64,000 nucleotides of DNA from Cohnella sp. OV330 (GTDB taxonomy: Bacteria; Bacillota; Bacilli; Paenibacillales; Paenibacillaceae), in assembly GCF_900112065.1 (NCBI RefSeq), contig NZ_FOKE01000007.1, positions 1-64,000 of the forward strand, written 5' to 3'. A model generated the notes under the pieces. The model ran no database searches. It was not told where the DNA came from and saw only the letters and a list, made by a program, of their open reading frames with translations. A program made the position numbers and the translations under genes. The number at the start of each line of letters is the position of its first letter. Position 1 is the first letter of the stretch. Below are positions 35,029 to 45,100 of this stretch, in pieces.

Positions 35029-36420
35029 ATGAAAACGAAGCAGAGCCGCAAAACGTTCCGGATCCGCCAGGAAGAGATGAAGAGCCGCTTGAGGCAGGAC
35101 ATCCTCGAAGGCGTCCGTAGGCCGGGAGAGTTCCTGCCTTCGGAGAAGGACCTGTCGGACCGGTTTGCGCTTAGCAATAAAATCGTGCGGGACGTGTTGG
35201 CCGAGCTGGCGGCGGAGGGATTGATCGAGAAGAAGCCGCGGATCGGCAGCGTCGTCTCGCAGCGGAGCGAACCGGAACGCGTCGTCGTCAAGCTCGGACA
35301 TCACGGATCGACGATGCAGGAGTCGGCCCTGAAGGCGCTTCTGGCCGGCTTCGAAGCCCTGTATCCGCATATCCGGGTGCAGGACGTCACGCTGCCCGGC
35401 CACGACCCGGAAGTGCTGAAGCCGTACCTGGCGCACGGGCTGATCGACGCGCTGACGCTGAACGATGCCGAACTGCGGGCATTCGGTGAAACGGGAGACG
35501 CTGACGGGCTGCTGCCGCTCGAAGGGGATCCGGACTGCTATCCGTTTTTGACCGGCGCGATGACGTCCGGCGGCGCGCTGCTCGCGAGACCCTTTACGTT
35601 CAGTCCGACGATCCTGTGCTACAACCGGGAGCACTTCCGCGAACGGGAGATGTGGGAACCGGATAGCAGCTGGGGCTGGGACGAGCTGCTCGGCGCCGCG
35701 GATCGGCTCACGGTGCCCCAGGAGCGGGCCGGCTTTCATTTTTCGGCCACCCAGCGCAACCGTCTCGCCGTATTTCTGCTGCAGAACGGCGCGAAGGCCG
35801 AGCGGGACGCCGCCGGCCGGCTTCGCATGCATGATACGCGGATGCTTGCGGGCATCCGCCGCTACAAGGAGATCGTCATGGACCGGATGGCGCCGCTCAT
35901 TTCCGAGCGGGATGCCGGGTTTCGCGTCGAGGAGCTGTTCGCGCAGGGCAAGCTGTCGATGATGCTGACGACGTATTACGGCCTGAACGCGCTCCGTCAG
36001 GCCAACATCGCATACGATATCGCCCCGCTCCCCCGGCTGGCGGATCCGGTAACGCTGGTCATCGCCATCGGCCTCGGCGTGAACAGGCATTCGCCCCGGG
36101 CGGCGGAGGCGCGGCTGCTCGCCGAGTACTTGACGGGTCCGGCCGCGCAGACGATCATCCGCCGCGATACGCTCAGCCTGCCCGCGGTGAGAGCGTCCAT
36201 AGACGAGTCCGGCATCGGCGGTGCAGCAGAGGGAGTATCCCGGCCATCCCGGTTCGGCATGTACCGCGAGATCATTCCGACGTTTCGGTTCGGCGACGCG
36301 CTCGGCCTGACGGAGCGGGAGTGGCGCTGGTTTTTGCCCGAGGTCATGCTGTATTTGTCCGGCCTGCAGACGGAGGGGGCTTTTTGCGACAAAGTCGAGG
36401 CGTCCGGAGAGCCTTCGTAA
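35029..36420 (+). CDS. GntR winged-helix regulator fused to an ABC-type solute-binding domain (copy 1)
   Basis: The 463-residue protein has no signal peptide. Residues 1-77 are a GntR helix-turn-helix (LPSEKDLSDRFALSNKIVRD, then LAAEGLIEKKPRIGSVV). From about 85 to 440 it resembles MalE-like (type 2) binding proteins, for example LLAGFEALYPHIRVQ and ILCYNREHF followed by WGWDELLGAAD. This differs from AraR, whose GntR domain is joined to a LacI-like type 1 fold. The architecture suggests a cytoplasmic sensor of imported sugar. ATG 35029 is preferred, with CAGGGAG upstream, over TTG 35005. A terminator follows. A paralogue is at 53818-55224. Confidence 0.85.
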   Translation: MKTKQSRKTFRIRQEEMKSRLRQDILEGVRRPGEFLPSEKDLSDRFALSNKIVRDVLAELAAEGLIEKKPRIGSVVSQRSEPERVVVKLGHHGSTMQESALKALLAGFEALYPHIRVQDVTLPGHDPEVLKPYLAHGLIDALTLNDAELRAFGETGDADGLLPLEGDPDCYPFLTGAMTSGGALLARPFTFSPTILCYNREHFREREMWEPDSSWGWDELLGAADRLTVPQERAGFHFSATQRNRLAVFLLQNGAKAERDAAGRLRMHDTRMLAGIRRYKEIVMDRMAPLISERDAGFRVEELFAQGKLSMMLTTYYGLNALRQANIAYDIAPLPRLADPVTLVIAIGLGVNRHSPRAAEARLLAEYLTGPAAQTIIRRDTLSLPAVRASIDESGIGGAAEGVSRPSRFGMYREIIPTFRFGDALGLTEREWRWFLPEVMLYLSGLQTEGAFCDKVEASGEPS

Positions 36421-36434
36421 CCGCAGGCATTCGA

Positions 36435-36471
36435 AAAAACGCGCGAGCCGCTATGGCTCGCGCGTTTTTTT
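36435..36471. terminator. Strong bidirectional-type terminator
   Basis: AAAAAACGCGCGAGCC and GGCTCGCGCGTTTTTT are exact reverse complements across a 5-base loop. It ends the + strand regulator and, read on the other strand with its own T-run, could also stop transcripts from the lyase gene that ends at 36546. Confidence 0.93.
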
Positions 36472-36545
36472 CGGCATGTTTACACCGATTATTCTTTGCC
36501 AACGCATGCAACTCTCGGGGGTGACCCGCTCGCCGGCAAGCGCCG

Positions 36546-39500
36546 TCAGCCGATGATCCGGAAGGCGATGAACGCCAAGTCTTCAATATCGACGACGCTG
36601 TCCCGATTGATGTCCGCGACTTGCGCTGCTGCCCAATCCGGGCTTGACGGATCTTTTCCGTAATAAGTCGATACCTTTACGAAGTCGGCAATATTGAAGA
36701 GCGGGTTGTCGTCCATGTTGCCCGTTGCATCCGTAATCCGATGAGATTCGAACGCCGCAATGGCCGCCGACAACTCCGTTCTTGCTGTTTGCACCTGCGC
36801 TTCGGTTGCATCAGTCTGATTGAACACGGCCTTAGCCGCATCGATCGCTGCCGTCAGCGCCGATTTCAAACCTTCAAGCGCGGAGCTGAAAAAGCTGCCC
36901 GTTGTCGTTCCCGCGACAGCCTGATCGCGGGCGGCTTCAGCCTGCGCGATCAGCTCTCCAAGCGAGGCTTTGCCCGAGATACCGACTTGCGCCGTACTGC
37001 CCGACAAAGCGGAGATCGCGCCGGACTCCGAGGAAGCCGATCCGGCTGCCGTCGCGAAGCTTGCCGTCCCCAAGGCTGCATCCGGCTTCGCCTGGAAGCG
37101 CAGGGTCAAGAAAGGGGCGTCCGCCGGAAGCGTGCCGGTTCCGATTCGCGCCGACAGGATACGCAGCTTGCCTTCAGCCTCATTGTTCGTAAGGATCACC
37201 GCCTGCTGCCCGTAATCTTTTGCATACCCGGTATAGGTGAACTTGCTCGGATCGTAAGACAGCGTCAGATCGACGCCGGCCGCCGATTCGGCCTGTTCCA
37301 GCGCCAGTTGGACGTCCAGCGGTTGACCCGGCGAGACCGAGCTTGCGCTCGAGGTAACCTTGACGGACGGCACGGCGGCCGAATCGGTTTTGACCAAGCC
37401 GACCCAGTCCGTATTCATCGGTCCTCTGACATTCCACATTTTGAGCTGTACCTGGCCTGCGGGAAGAGCAGCGCCGGTGTGGACGGTCAGCGCTTTCCAG
37501 TACTCAGGCAGCGTCCCGAAGTCATACGTCGTTTCCGCTTCCGCCGTATAGAACTTGTTGCCCAGTTGGATCAGGCGAGTGGGAGGACCGCTTGTCGCAT
37601 CCCAAGCAACGTATTTGATGACGATATCGTAATTGCCGGCCTCGGGGACGTTCAGATTCCAAGTTATATTTTGCCCGACCGTCGCCCAATTGCTGACGCC
37701 TTTGCCGCCGGACAACCAAGGCCGCGAGCTGTACACGTTAAACGTACCGCCGTCCGTATCGACGAAGCTCTCGGATTCCGCGAATACATCCAAGCTTTCT
37801 TTGACCGAATCGTAGTCGCTCGTCGCATTCGTCGGCGTAATCCCGCCGGCTCCTGCGCTTCGAAGCTTCAGCGTACCGGTTACTTCAGGCAAAATAATCT
37901 TCGTATTGGCCCCCAGGAATAGGACGGGCTTAGCCGTGCCCAATCCTTCGAAGATCAGACCCGGCGGCGAATCCTGCACCTCATAGAGAGCGGCCGAATT
38001 CGTTAAAGTCCCCCAGGCAGCCGTTCCGCCTTTCCCGTCGCTATAGGTGGACAGCGTGACCGAAGTAGATACGCCGTCGATCTCGATCGGATAGGCGACC
38101 GTTCCCATCGGCGCCGGTGCCGGGATATCGCTGAGTAAAAGTTGATGCTGTCCGGGCTCGACGTTCAGCTTCAAGGCGCTGCCGTCCGTGTCCCAATGCA
38201 CGCCGCGGGTGTAGACCGCTTCCGTGACGCTTCCGCCCTTCGGCAGGCTGCGGTATTCTTCGTCGAGCACAGTCGTGACGCCTGGCTTATTCAAGCTGAC
38301 CTGCGAGCCTTGCGTTCCGGTGATCGACAGCTCGTCGCCGGAGAGTGCGATGGTCGCCGGCTGCGTGCTGCTAATCCTCGTCACGCCGTCCATGATCAGT
38401 TGGGTGCCGCCGACCAAGAGAATCGAGTCTCCTTTGACGGTCGCCGCGATGCCGTCGAACTGAAGGCTGCCGGCATCTACGACACCGCTTTGAGCGGAGC
38501 GTACGTAGACGTCCGTACCGTCAGAGAAGCGCAGCTTGCGGTACGTATCGTGGTCCTCGGAGACAATGTCCTGCGGCGCAGAACCGACCTGGTACGGAAC
38601 ATACGTGGAAACGAGCGTTGCATACTCCGTTTTTGGCGTTGCGAATTTGGCATGGATCCGTTTTGCGTCTTTATACTGCTTGCCTATCGGCAGCCTTTCC
38701 GTGCCGTTTGCGTCCAAGAACTGATCGGTTTTGGATGCCGTCAGTCCCGGATAGTACAGACGCATTTTCAATGCTGCTTTATTTTTGACGATGGTTGCGC
38801 CGCTTTGATCCTCGTCGATCGTCAGGCTCTTGTCCGCTTGCAGCCAATATTCGAAGCTGGAGCCTCCCGGCTCGCGCGCATTCAGATTGTCGACGACGAC
38901 CAAGGCGCCTGGTTTTACATAGATCACGCTGCGCTGAGCCAGATCGAGGCCGATACTGCTTCCCGTGTTATAGGATGTCGTAGCGTCGCCGACTGCCGCG
39001 TCGAAGTCTTTGTTGGTGGCGAAGCCCGTAATTTGACCCTTCGCATTCATATCGAAAATGTTCTGACCTTGTTTGTTGTCATACGTAATCGCATTATGGG
39101 CGAAGGTTTGCTTGGCGTATTTCTGGAAATGAGCGCTATTGTAATCGTCGTAAAATCCGCCGTCGACCGTCAGATCTTCGCCGTAGGCTTTGATCATGAT
39201 GCCGTTCTGATCGGCATGGCTGTGATTGTAGCTGCCGAACGGACTGGATTTGAAATAGAACGATAACCGCTTCGGATCGAGCAAGCTCGAATGCATGGCG
39301 ACCGTGCCGATATTTTCGAAGTACTTGGCGGTCGGCATCTCTACCGGCGGACGCGCTGGCAGGCTGCTGTCTTCATATGAGTAGGTAATGAAGTTGTCAT
39401 AATCGTAGGCATCCCGCTGCGCATACCACTGCATAACCTCGTTCTGCTGCATCTGTGCGCTGCGCGTTACGCTCGCCGCGACATACGAACGGGAGATATC

Positions 39501-41822
39501 TTCATTGTCGTCCCCGAACGGCCCGTTTTTCTGTCCGTAAGGCAGCATGTACATCGGGTAATCGGGTTCATTGCGCAAAAATGCCTTGTTGTATAGGCTG
39601 AAGCCCGTCGCCGTATACAGCGTATCGATGAACTGCTTGTTGCTCATCGTGGCCCATTGCCAGTAGCCTTCGCCGTTGCCCCAGCTGCCGTCTTCTCCGC
39701 CCCATGGAGGCAATATATTAATATAAGCGGGAACGATCAGATTGAACCATTCCTGTGCGTCCTCCGCCACGACGTGGCCGTTCACGCTGATCTCGTCATG
39801 CAGCAAGGCGGTCGAGATGACGCCGAGGAAGCCGAAAACGGTCCAGCCATGCGAGTCGTAGGGTTTGCTGGAGATCGGCTTCTTGTCGTACAGGACATCG
39901 TCTGCAATCGTTTTGGCACGATTATGCACCATGGTCAAGACGGTTTCCCGCTCGGTCTCGCTGAGAAAATCGTAGAGCCAGTCGTACGCCATCGCTCCCG
40001 TCAACGCGATCTCCCGGTGAGCCTGATCGTCGTTTTCATAGGAGGTTGAACTCTCCTTATCCGTGCTCCACGAAGCAAGATGCAATAATCGCCGCTTGGC
40101 GAATTCGCCATAGTCGGGATCTTGCGTGATTAAGTATATAAAGGCGGCGTCTATTAAAGGATTGGTGAAGGCCGTCGTTTGATCAACAACTTTAATGTCG
40201 GTATCCGGCACTGGCTCGCCCGGCATCGTTTCCGGCGTTTCCGATTCGACTTTATCTTTTATGTGGCTTTTTACTTTATCGAACGTCTTTTTGCCATCGC
40301 CGTCTTTTCTGGCGCGGAATGCTTCTAGCGTATCCGGCGTCGTCAGAATGCGCGGATGAGCGTTCGGTACGGCATTGAACAGATCTGAAAGGGGCGGCAC
40401 TGGAAACGGTACGTTGTCCGCGTCGATACGGAATTGACGAACATCGCTCCAGGCAGACCAGCCTTCCGTCTTATGGAATCTGACTTTCCAGAAGTAAGTC
40501 TGGCCGCCTGCGAAAATATAAGGGAAGTTATAAAAATTCGTCGTGATATCGCTCTTCTGGTAAGCGATCGTCTGAAAGGCGCTGTCAGGCGACACTTGCA
40601 GCTCGTACGCATCGGCATTGTCGATGAAAGGCCAGCCGAAATCGGGCGGATTCTGCGTCGTAACGAGATGGTCGATCGGCTGGAATTTCCTTGTGCTAGC
40701 CGGATCCTCTTCTATGGGCCAATTCAGCGAACCGGCAGGCGGGGGAGTCGGCGTAGGCGAAGCCGTGGGACCTGGCGTCGAACCGGCTACCTTAAGCGAT
40801 GCCTGATCGAAGTAAATATCGGCGGTTCCGGCACCTGAGGTGGACAATTCGACTTGAACGCCGGTGGTCCCGGCCGGAGGCTCGGCGGTTAGCGTCAACG
40901 TCTCCCAGCTGCCTGTATTGGCGGATTGCGCTTCCGCGAATTGTTGGCCTCCGGCGCCTAGGAAGTGTAGGATCAGACTTCCGACTCCGGACGCTGCCTT
41001 CGCTTTGACGGATGCCGTATACGACTTGCCGGACACGATCGGCGTCGTCACGCTCTTCACGCTATAGGCATCCGTAGCGGATGGATCGACGATCCGCAGG
41101 TACTTGCTGCCGTGAGCCGCATATACGGCACTCGTAACGGTGGCGATGCTCGAGGCTGCGCCATGATCGTACAGCGTCCAATCATTCGGCTTTGTGCCCG
41201 TCGTCGCTTCAAAGCTCGGATTCAGGATCAACTCGTTCGTCCTAAACGATGCGTCGTCCACATAGACCGTGCCGATCTGAAGGCTGCTCGGAACGACAAG
41301 GACGACTTGAATGTTCACGGTATCCGCCGGCGGCGTATCGCTATACGCTAGCGTCTGCCATTGCGGACCGGTACCGCTGCTGCTAGCGACTTTTTGCGTG
41401 AACTGGCCATCGGCCTTGAAATATCGGATGATCATGGAGACGCCGCCGGCTTCGACTCTTGCCTTAACGCTGGCATTGTAAGACGTTCCTGGAGAGTAGG
41501 GCATCTTTGCGCTTTGAACGCCCGCCGCCAGCGTGCTGGATGCGTCCGTAAGCTTCACGCTGTATGTGCCTTCCGATACCTGATCCGTAACCGACTCGAC
41601 GGTCACGCCTTCAGGCGTACCTGTCGCATATTTCGTCCAGCCCGACGGCAAACCGCCGGACACTTGCTCGAAGCCCGGGTTCACAAGCAATTCCGGTCCA
41701 AGGACGGAGCTGTCCACATTCGCAAGAGCATGTCGATAAACGAATAAATTCAAAATAAGACTTAAACCCATTACAAGCACTAGCGTTGCTGAAATTTTGC
41801 GCTGCCCGATACGGTTGATCAA
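36546..41822 (-). CDS. Secreted heparinase II/III-like lyase with two CBMs, cohesin and dockerin
   Basis: The 1758-residue protein has a signal peptide (about 1-35), then two CBM4_9-like domains (about 41-345; NPGFE and NPSFE starts). A Pro/Thr linker, the DUF4962 start QNPPDFGWPF, an alpha-toroid with KPYDSHGW and a beta-sandwich with NHSHADQNG near 863 follow. A CBM35-like domain lies at about 1342-1474, a cohesin-like domain at 1480-1615, a FIVAR-like helical region at 1620-1695 and a C-terminal dockerin at 1697-1758. The second dockerin loop (DINRDSVVDIEDL) is intact; the first (NMDDNPLFNIADF) is degenerate. The start is TTG 41822 with GGGAGG 8 bases upstream (41831-41836). It faces away from the GH106-like gene. 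Confidence 0.85.
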   Translation of the reverse strand: MINRIGQRKISATLVLVMGLSLILNLFVYRHALANVDSSVLGPELLVNPGFEQVSGGLPSGWTKYATGTPEGVTVESVTDQVSEGTYSVKLTDASSTLAAGVQSAKMPYSPGTSYNASVKARVEAGGVSMIIRYFKADGQFTQKVASSSGTGPQWQTLAYSDTPPADTVNIQVVLVVPSSLQIGTVYVDDASFRTNELILNPSFEATTGTKPNDWTLYDHGAASSIATVTSAVYAAHGSKYLRIVDPSATDAYSVKSVTTPIVSGKSYTASVKAKAASGVGSLILHFLGAGGQQFAEAQSANTGSWETLTLTAEPPAGTTGVQVELSTSGAGTADIYFDQASLKVAGSTPGPTASPTPTPPPAGSLNWPIEEDPASTRKFQPIDHLVTTQNPPDFGWPFIDNADAYELQVSPDSAFQTIAYQKSDITTNFYNFPYIFAGGQTYFWKVRFHKTEGWSAWSDVRQFRIDADNVPFPVPPLSDLFNAVPNAHPRILTTPDTLEAFRARKDGDGKKTFDKVKSHIKDKVESETPETMPGEPVPDTDIKVVDQTTAFTNPLIDAAFIYLITQDPDYGEFAKRRLLHLASWSTDKESSTSYENDDQAHREIALTGAMAYDWLYDFLSETERETVLTMVHNRAKTIADDVLYDKKPISSKPYDSHGWTVFGFLGVISTALLHDEISVNGHVVAEDAQEWFNLIVPAYINILPPWGGEDGSWGNGEGYWQWATMSNKQFIDTLYTATGFSLYNKAFLRNEPDYPMYMLPYGQKNGPFGDDNEDISRSYVAASVTRSAQMQQNEVMQWYAQRDAYDYDNFITYSYEDSSLPARPPVEMPTAKYFENIGTVAMHSSLLDPKRLSFYFKSSPFGSYNHSHADQNGIMIKAYGEDLTVDGGFYDDYNSAHFQKYAKQTFAHNAITYDNKQGQNIFDMNAKGQITGFATNKDFDAAVGDATTSYNTGSSIGLDLAQRSVIYVKPGALVVVDNLNAREPGGSSFEYWLQADKSLTIDEDQSGATIVKNKAALKMRLYYPGLTASKTDQFLDANGTERLPIGKQYKDAKRIHAKFATPKTEYATLVSTYVPYQVGSAPQDIVSEDHDTYRKLRFSDGTDVYVRSAQSGVVDAGSLQFDGIAATVKGDSILLVGGTQLIMDGVTRISSTQPATIALSGDELSITGTQGSQVSLNKPGVTTVLDEEYRSLPKGGSVTEAVYTRGVHWDTDGSALKLNVEPGQHQLLLSDIPAPAPMGTVAYPIEIDGVSTSVTLSTYSDGKGGTAAWGTLTNSAALYEVQDSPPGLIFEGLGTAKPVLFLGANTKIILPEVTGTLKLRSAGAGGITPTNATSDYDSVKESLDVFAESESFVDTDGGTFNVYSSRPWLSGGKGVSNWATVGQNITWNLNVPEAGNYDIVIKYVAWDATSGPPTRLIQLGNKFYTAEAETTYDFGTLPEYWKALTVHTGAALPAGQVQLKMWNVRGPMNTDWVGLVKTDSAAVPSVKVTSSASSVSPGQPLDVQLALEQAESAAGVDLTLSYDPSKFTYTGYAKDYGQQAVILTNNEAEGKLRILSARIGTGTLPADAPFLTLRFQAKPDAALGTASFATAAGSASSESGAISALSGSTAQVGISGKASLGELIAQAEAARDQAVAGTTTGSFFSSALEGLKSALTAAIDAAKAVFNQTDATEAQVQTARTELSAAIAAFESHRITDATGNMDDNPLFNIADFVKVSTYYGKDPSSPDWAAAQVADINRDSVVDIEDLAFIAFRIIG

Positions 41823-41844
41823 GTTTTTCGCCTCCCTCTTTTTG

Positions 41845-41858
41845 TGAAAACGATTGCA
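41845..41858 (-). promoter_or_regulatory. Candidate cre (CcpA) site upstream of the lyase gene
   Basis: TGAAAACGATTGCA at 41845-41858 matches the catabolite-responsive element pattern TGWNANCGNTNWCA at all but one position. It lies 8 bases upstream of the lyase ribosome-binding site, where bound CcpA would act as a roadblock. Glucose repression of this lyase would be expected. Confidence 0.5.
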
Positions 41859-42174
41859 AAGGATAGTTGCGACGTTCCTCCTTCAGAAAGTAATTGAGGC
41901 ATTGCCCATCCGAGATGCACGCTCATTCTATAAGGGGCGGGCATGGCAAGTACATTCACTATTTTCTTGCGACTTGACTTTTTTCAGCGATATTCGCGAT
42001 TGTTGGGCGCCATGCGACTGTGCTTTTTTATAGATTTTGATCTTTTTTCAAGGAACCCGAAAGAAATTGCAACATGCGCGATACCGCTCATTTCCCCCAA
42101 TCGCCCGTATCTATATGATGTAGATAAAGATGAAGATAGGGTAGAGAGACGAAAAAGGGGGCGGTGAGTGGGAC
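41859..42174. promoter_or_regulatory. Divergent intergenic region between lyase and GH106-like gene
   Basis: About 350 AT-richer bases separate the two start codons. Toward the + strand gene, TTTCCC (42092-42097), a 17-base spacer and TATGAT (42115-42120) form a weak promoter candidate. Its -10 lies in the loop of a 6-bp inverted repeat, TATCTA (42109-42114) and TAGATA (42122-42127), a possible operator. AAAGGGGGCGGTGAG precedes the GH106-like start. I could not fix a convincing promoter for the lyase on the minus strand. Confidence 0.4.
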
Positions 42175-45100
42175 ATGAAAAAAATACCAGAAACGCAATC
42201 AGGATGCATCGGATATAAGGAGCTGCAAGACAAATGGTCGAATCCGCCCATGGAGTGCCGACCGGTGCCATTTTGGTCGTGGAACGGCAACCTGGAGCAA
42301 GGCGAGCTGAACGAGCAGGTCGAAGGGTTCAAGGCGCAGGGCATGGGCGGCTTCATGATGCACGTGCGCGAGGGGCTCGAGACGCCTTACCTCGGGGACG
42401 ACTTCATGGATCGCATCCGAGGGACGGTCGCGAAGGCTAAGGCGGAAGGGATGCATGCTTGGCTGTACGACGAAGACAAATATTCGTCGGGGATGGGCGG
42501 CGGCCGTGTAGGGCGGATCGGCGGCGACGCCGTCCGCGCGAAGGCGCTGTCGCTCGCCGTGGAGCGGACGCTGGACGCGGACGATGCGATTCAAGCGGCG
42601 TACGTCGCGGTCATCGAAGGCGACGCGCTTCTCAGCTGCGCTAGAATTCCGGAGTCAGGCGCAGGCGCTGCGGGTCGCGTCCTGGCGGAGAACGAAGCGT
42701 ACCTGATCCTGCGACGCCACGTCGCGGCGCCGAACGAATGGTGCCACGGGGACGCGTACCCGGACGCGCTGAATCCCGAGGCAGCCAGGCTGTTCATCGA
42801 GACGACGCACGAGAAATACAAGGACGCGGTCGGCGAAGAATTCGGCCGCACGATCCCCGCGATTTTTACCGACGAGCCGTCCATCCGCGGATTCAACGAG
42901 GGCTTGAACCGGCCGGACATGACCTGGATCGCTTGGTCGGACCTGCTGCCGGAGGCATTCGCCTTGCGTCGCGGCTACGACATCTGGGAGCTGCTGCCGT
43001 ATTTTTTCTTTAACGGCCCGCATGCGGCGCGGATCCGGCACGATTATTGGGCGACGGTGACGGAGCAATTCGCCGATGCCTATACGAGACAGCTGTCGGA
43101 TTGGTGCCGGGCGAACGGCATCGAACTCGCAGGGCATTATTGCGAGGAAGGCAGCCTGATCGGCTCCACGCTCCACTGCGGCGCCGTCATGCCGCATTAC
43201 CGGTATCTGGACGTGCCCGGCATCGACACGCTGTGCGAGCAGACGGACGAGAGCCTGACGGTGAAGCAGATCTCGAGCGTCGCGAACCAGTACGGCCGGA
43301 AAAAGGTCATTACGGAAACGTACGGCGTAACGGGGTGGGGGCTTACCTTCGAGAGCCGCAAGTGGATCGGCGACTGGCAGTTCGCGCTCGGCGTCAACGT
43401 GCTGACGCACCATCTCGCGCTCTATACGCTCCGCGGATGCCGCAAGCGGGACTATCCGCCATCGTTCAACTACAACGTCAATTGGTGGCCGCACAACCGG
43501 ACGATCGAGGACTACTTCGCGCGTCTCGGCGCGGTGCTGAGCGAAGGCAAGGTTCGAAGGGACGTGCTGGTCGTCCACCCGGCGTCCTCGGTCTGGACGC
43601 AGCTCGGGCGGGACGTGCAGTCGGGCCCGTGGCGCAATCGGGCAGGCATATCGGCTGAGTTGGAGGCTTATAACAAGGCTTTCAACGCGCTGGTAGGCCT
43701 GCTGCTCGGCGAGCACTACGACTTCGATCTGGGCGACGAGACGATCCTGCGCGAGATCGGCGCGGCGCAAGGTGACAGGCTCGCGGTGGGGGAGGCCGTC
43801 TACCGCGTCGTCGTGCTGCCGGACCTGCGCAACCTGGCGCGCCCGACGCTTGCGCTGCTGCTCGCCTATATGGACGCCGGAGGCATCGTGTTGTCATACG
43901 GGGACGGGCCGGGGTTGCTGGACGGCAGGGAGTCGGCCGCCGAGCTGTCCGCGTTGACGGGACATGCCGGGTTCCGGCAGCTCCGCGATATGTATCGGCT
44001 GCCGGAGGCGCTGGCCGGGCTGTTCCCGCGGCCTGTCAGCCTGCGGGGCCGGGACGGGGCCGAGGAGCGCCGTCTTCTCTGCATGCGTAGGGAGCTGCCG
44101 GACGGCATCGTCGTGTTCGCCGCGAACAACGATCGCGAAGCGGGCTGCGAGGCGGAGATCCGGATCGAGGGCGCAGGGACGGTCGAGCGGTGGGATCCGC
44201 TGTCCGGCGCTGCGCAGCCCGTCGCATCCAGGCATGAGGGAGGCTTCACGGTATTCGAGGAGCGGTTCGGTCCGACGGATGCCGGCTTGTACGTGCTGCG
44301 CGTGGGCGAATCCGAAGCACGCCAAGTCGCCGCGGGAACCGCATCGCACGCGCCGACGGACGATGCTGCGCGTGCGATGCAGCATGCCGAGCCTTGGCTC
44401 GTCCTCGACGGACCGGTCGCTTTTTCCCGCGGCGCCCCTAACGCCCTCGTACTCGATCGCTGTCAGTATCGCCTTGGAGACGAGGCATGGTCGGAGGAGA
44501 CGGATGTCTGGCAGGCGCAGCGGGCGCTGCGCGAACGGCTGGGCATGCGGCAGGTTTATGCGAACGGCAAGCTTCAGCGTTACCTATGGATCGGCGAGCC
44601 GCATGCCCGGGACGGGGCCGAAGCGGCTTTCCGCTTCACGTTTCACGCCGCCGATGTCCCGGAGGGGGGCGTCCGCTTGGCCTTCGAGCAGGTGGAGCGC
44701 TTCCGGTTCGCCTTAAACGGGCGTCCCGTGGCGCATTCGCCGGGAGGCTGGTATCTGGATCGCAGCTTGGGGACGGTCGAGCTGCCGCGGCTGGCGCAAG
44801 GAGACAACGTGCTGGACGTCGCTTGCGCCTATGCGCAGGATATGGAGCTGGAGGATGCGTTCCTCCTCGGCGACTTTGCGCTTGACGAGCGCCGCAGCTT
44901 GGTTCGGGAGCCCGCGCGCCTGGTTCTTGGGGATTGGTGCCGGCAGGGCTACCCGCATTACTGCGGGAGCATGATCTATCATTTTGAATTCATGGCCGAT
45001 GCAACCCGGGACGCCCGGATTTTCATGGAAATGGGACCGTACGAGGCGGTAACGATGAAGTTGACGATCAACGACCGTCGCGAGCAGGCGATTCCATGGC

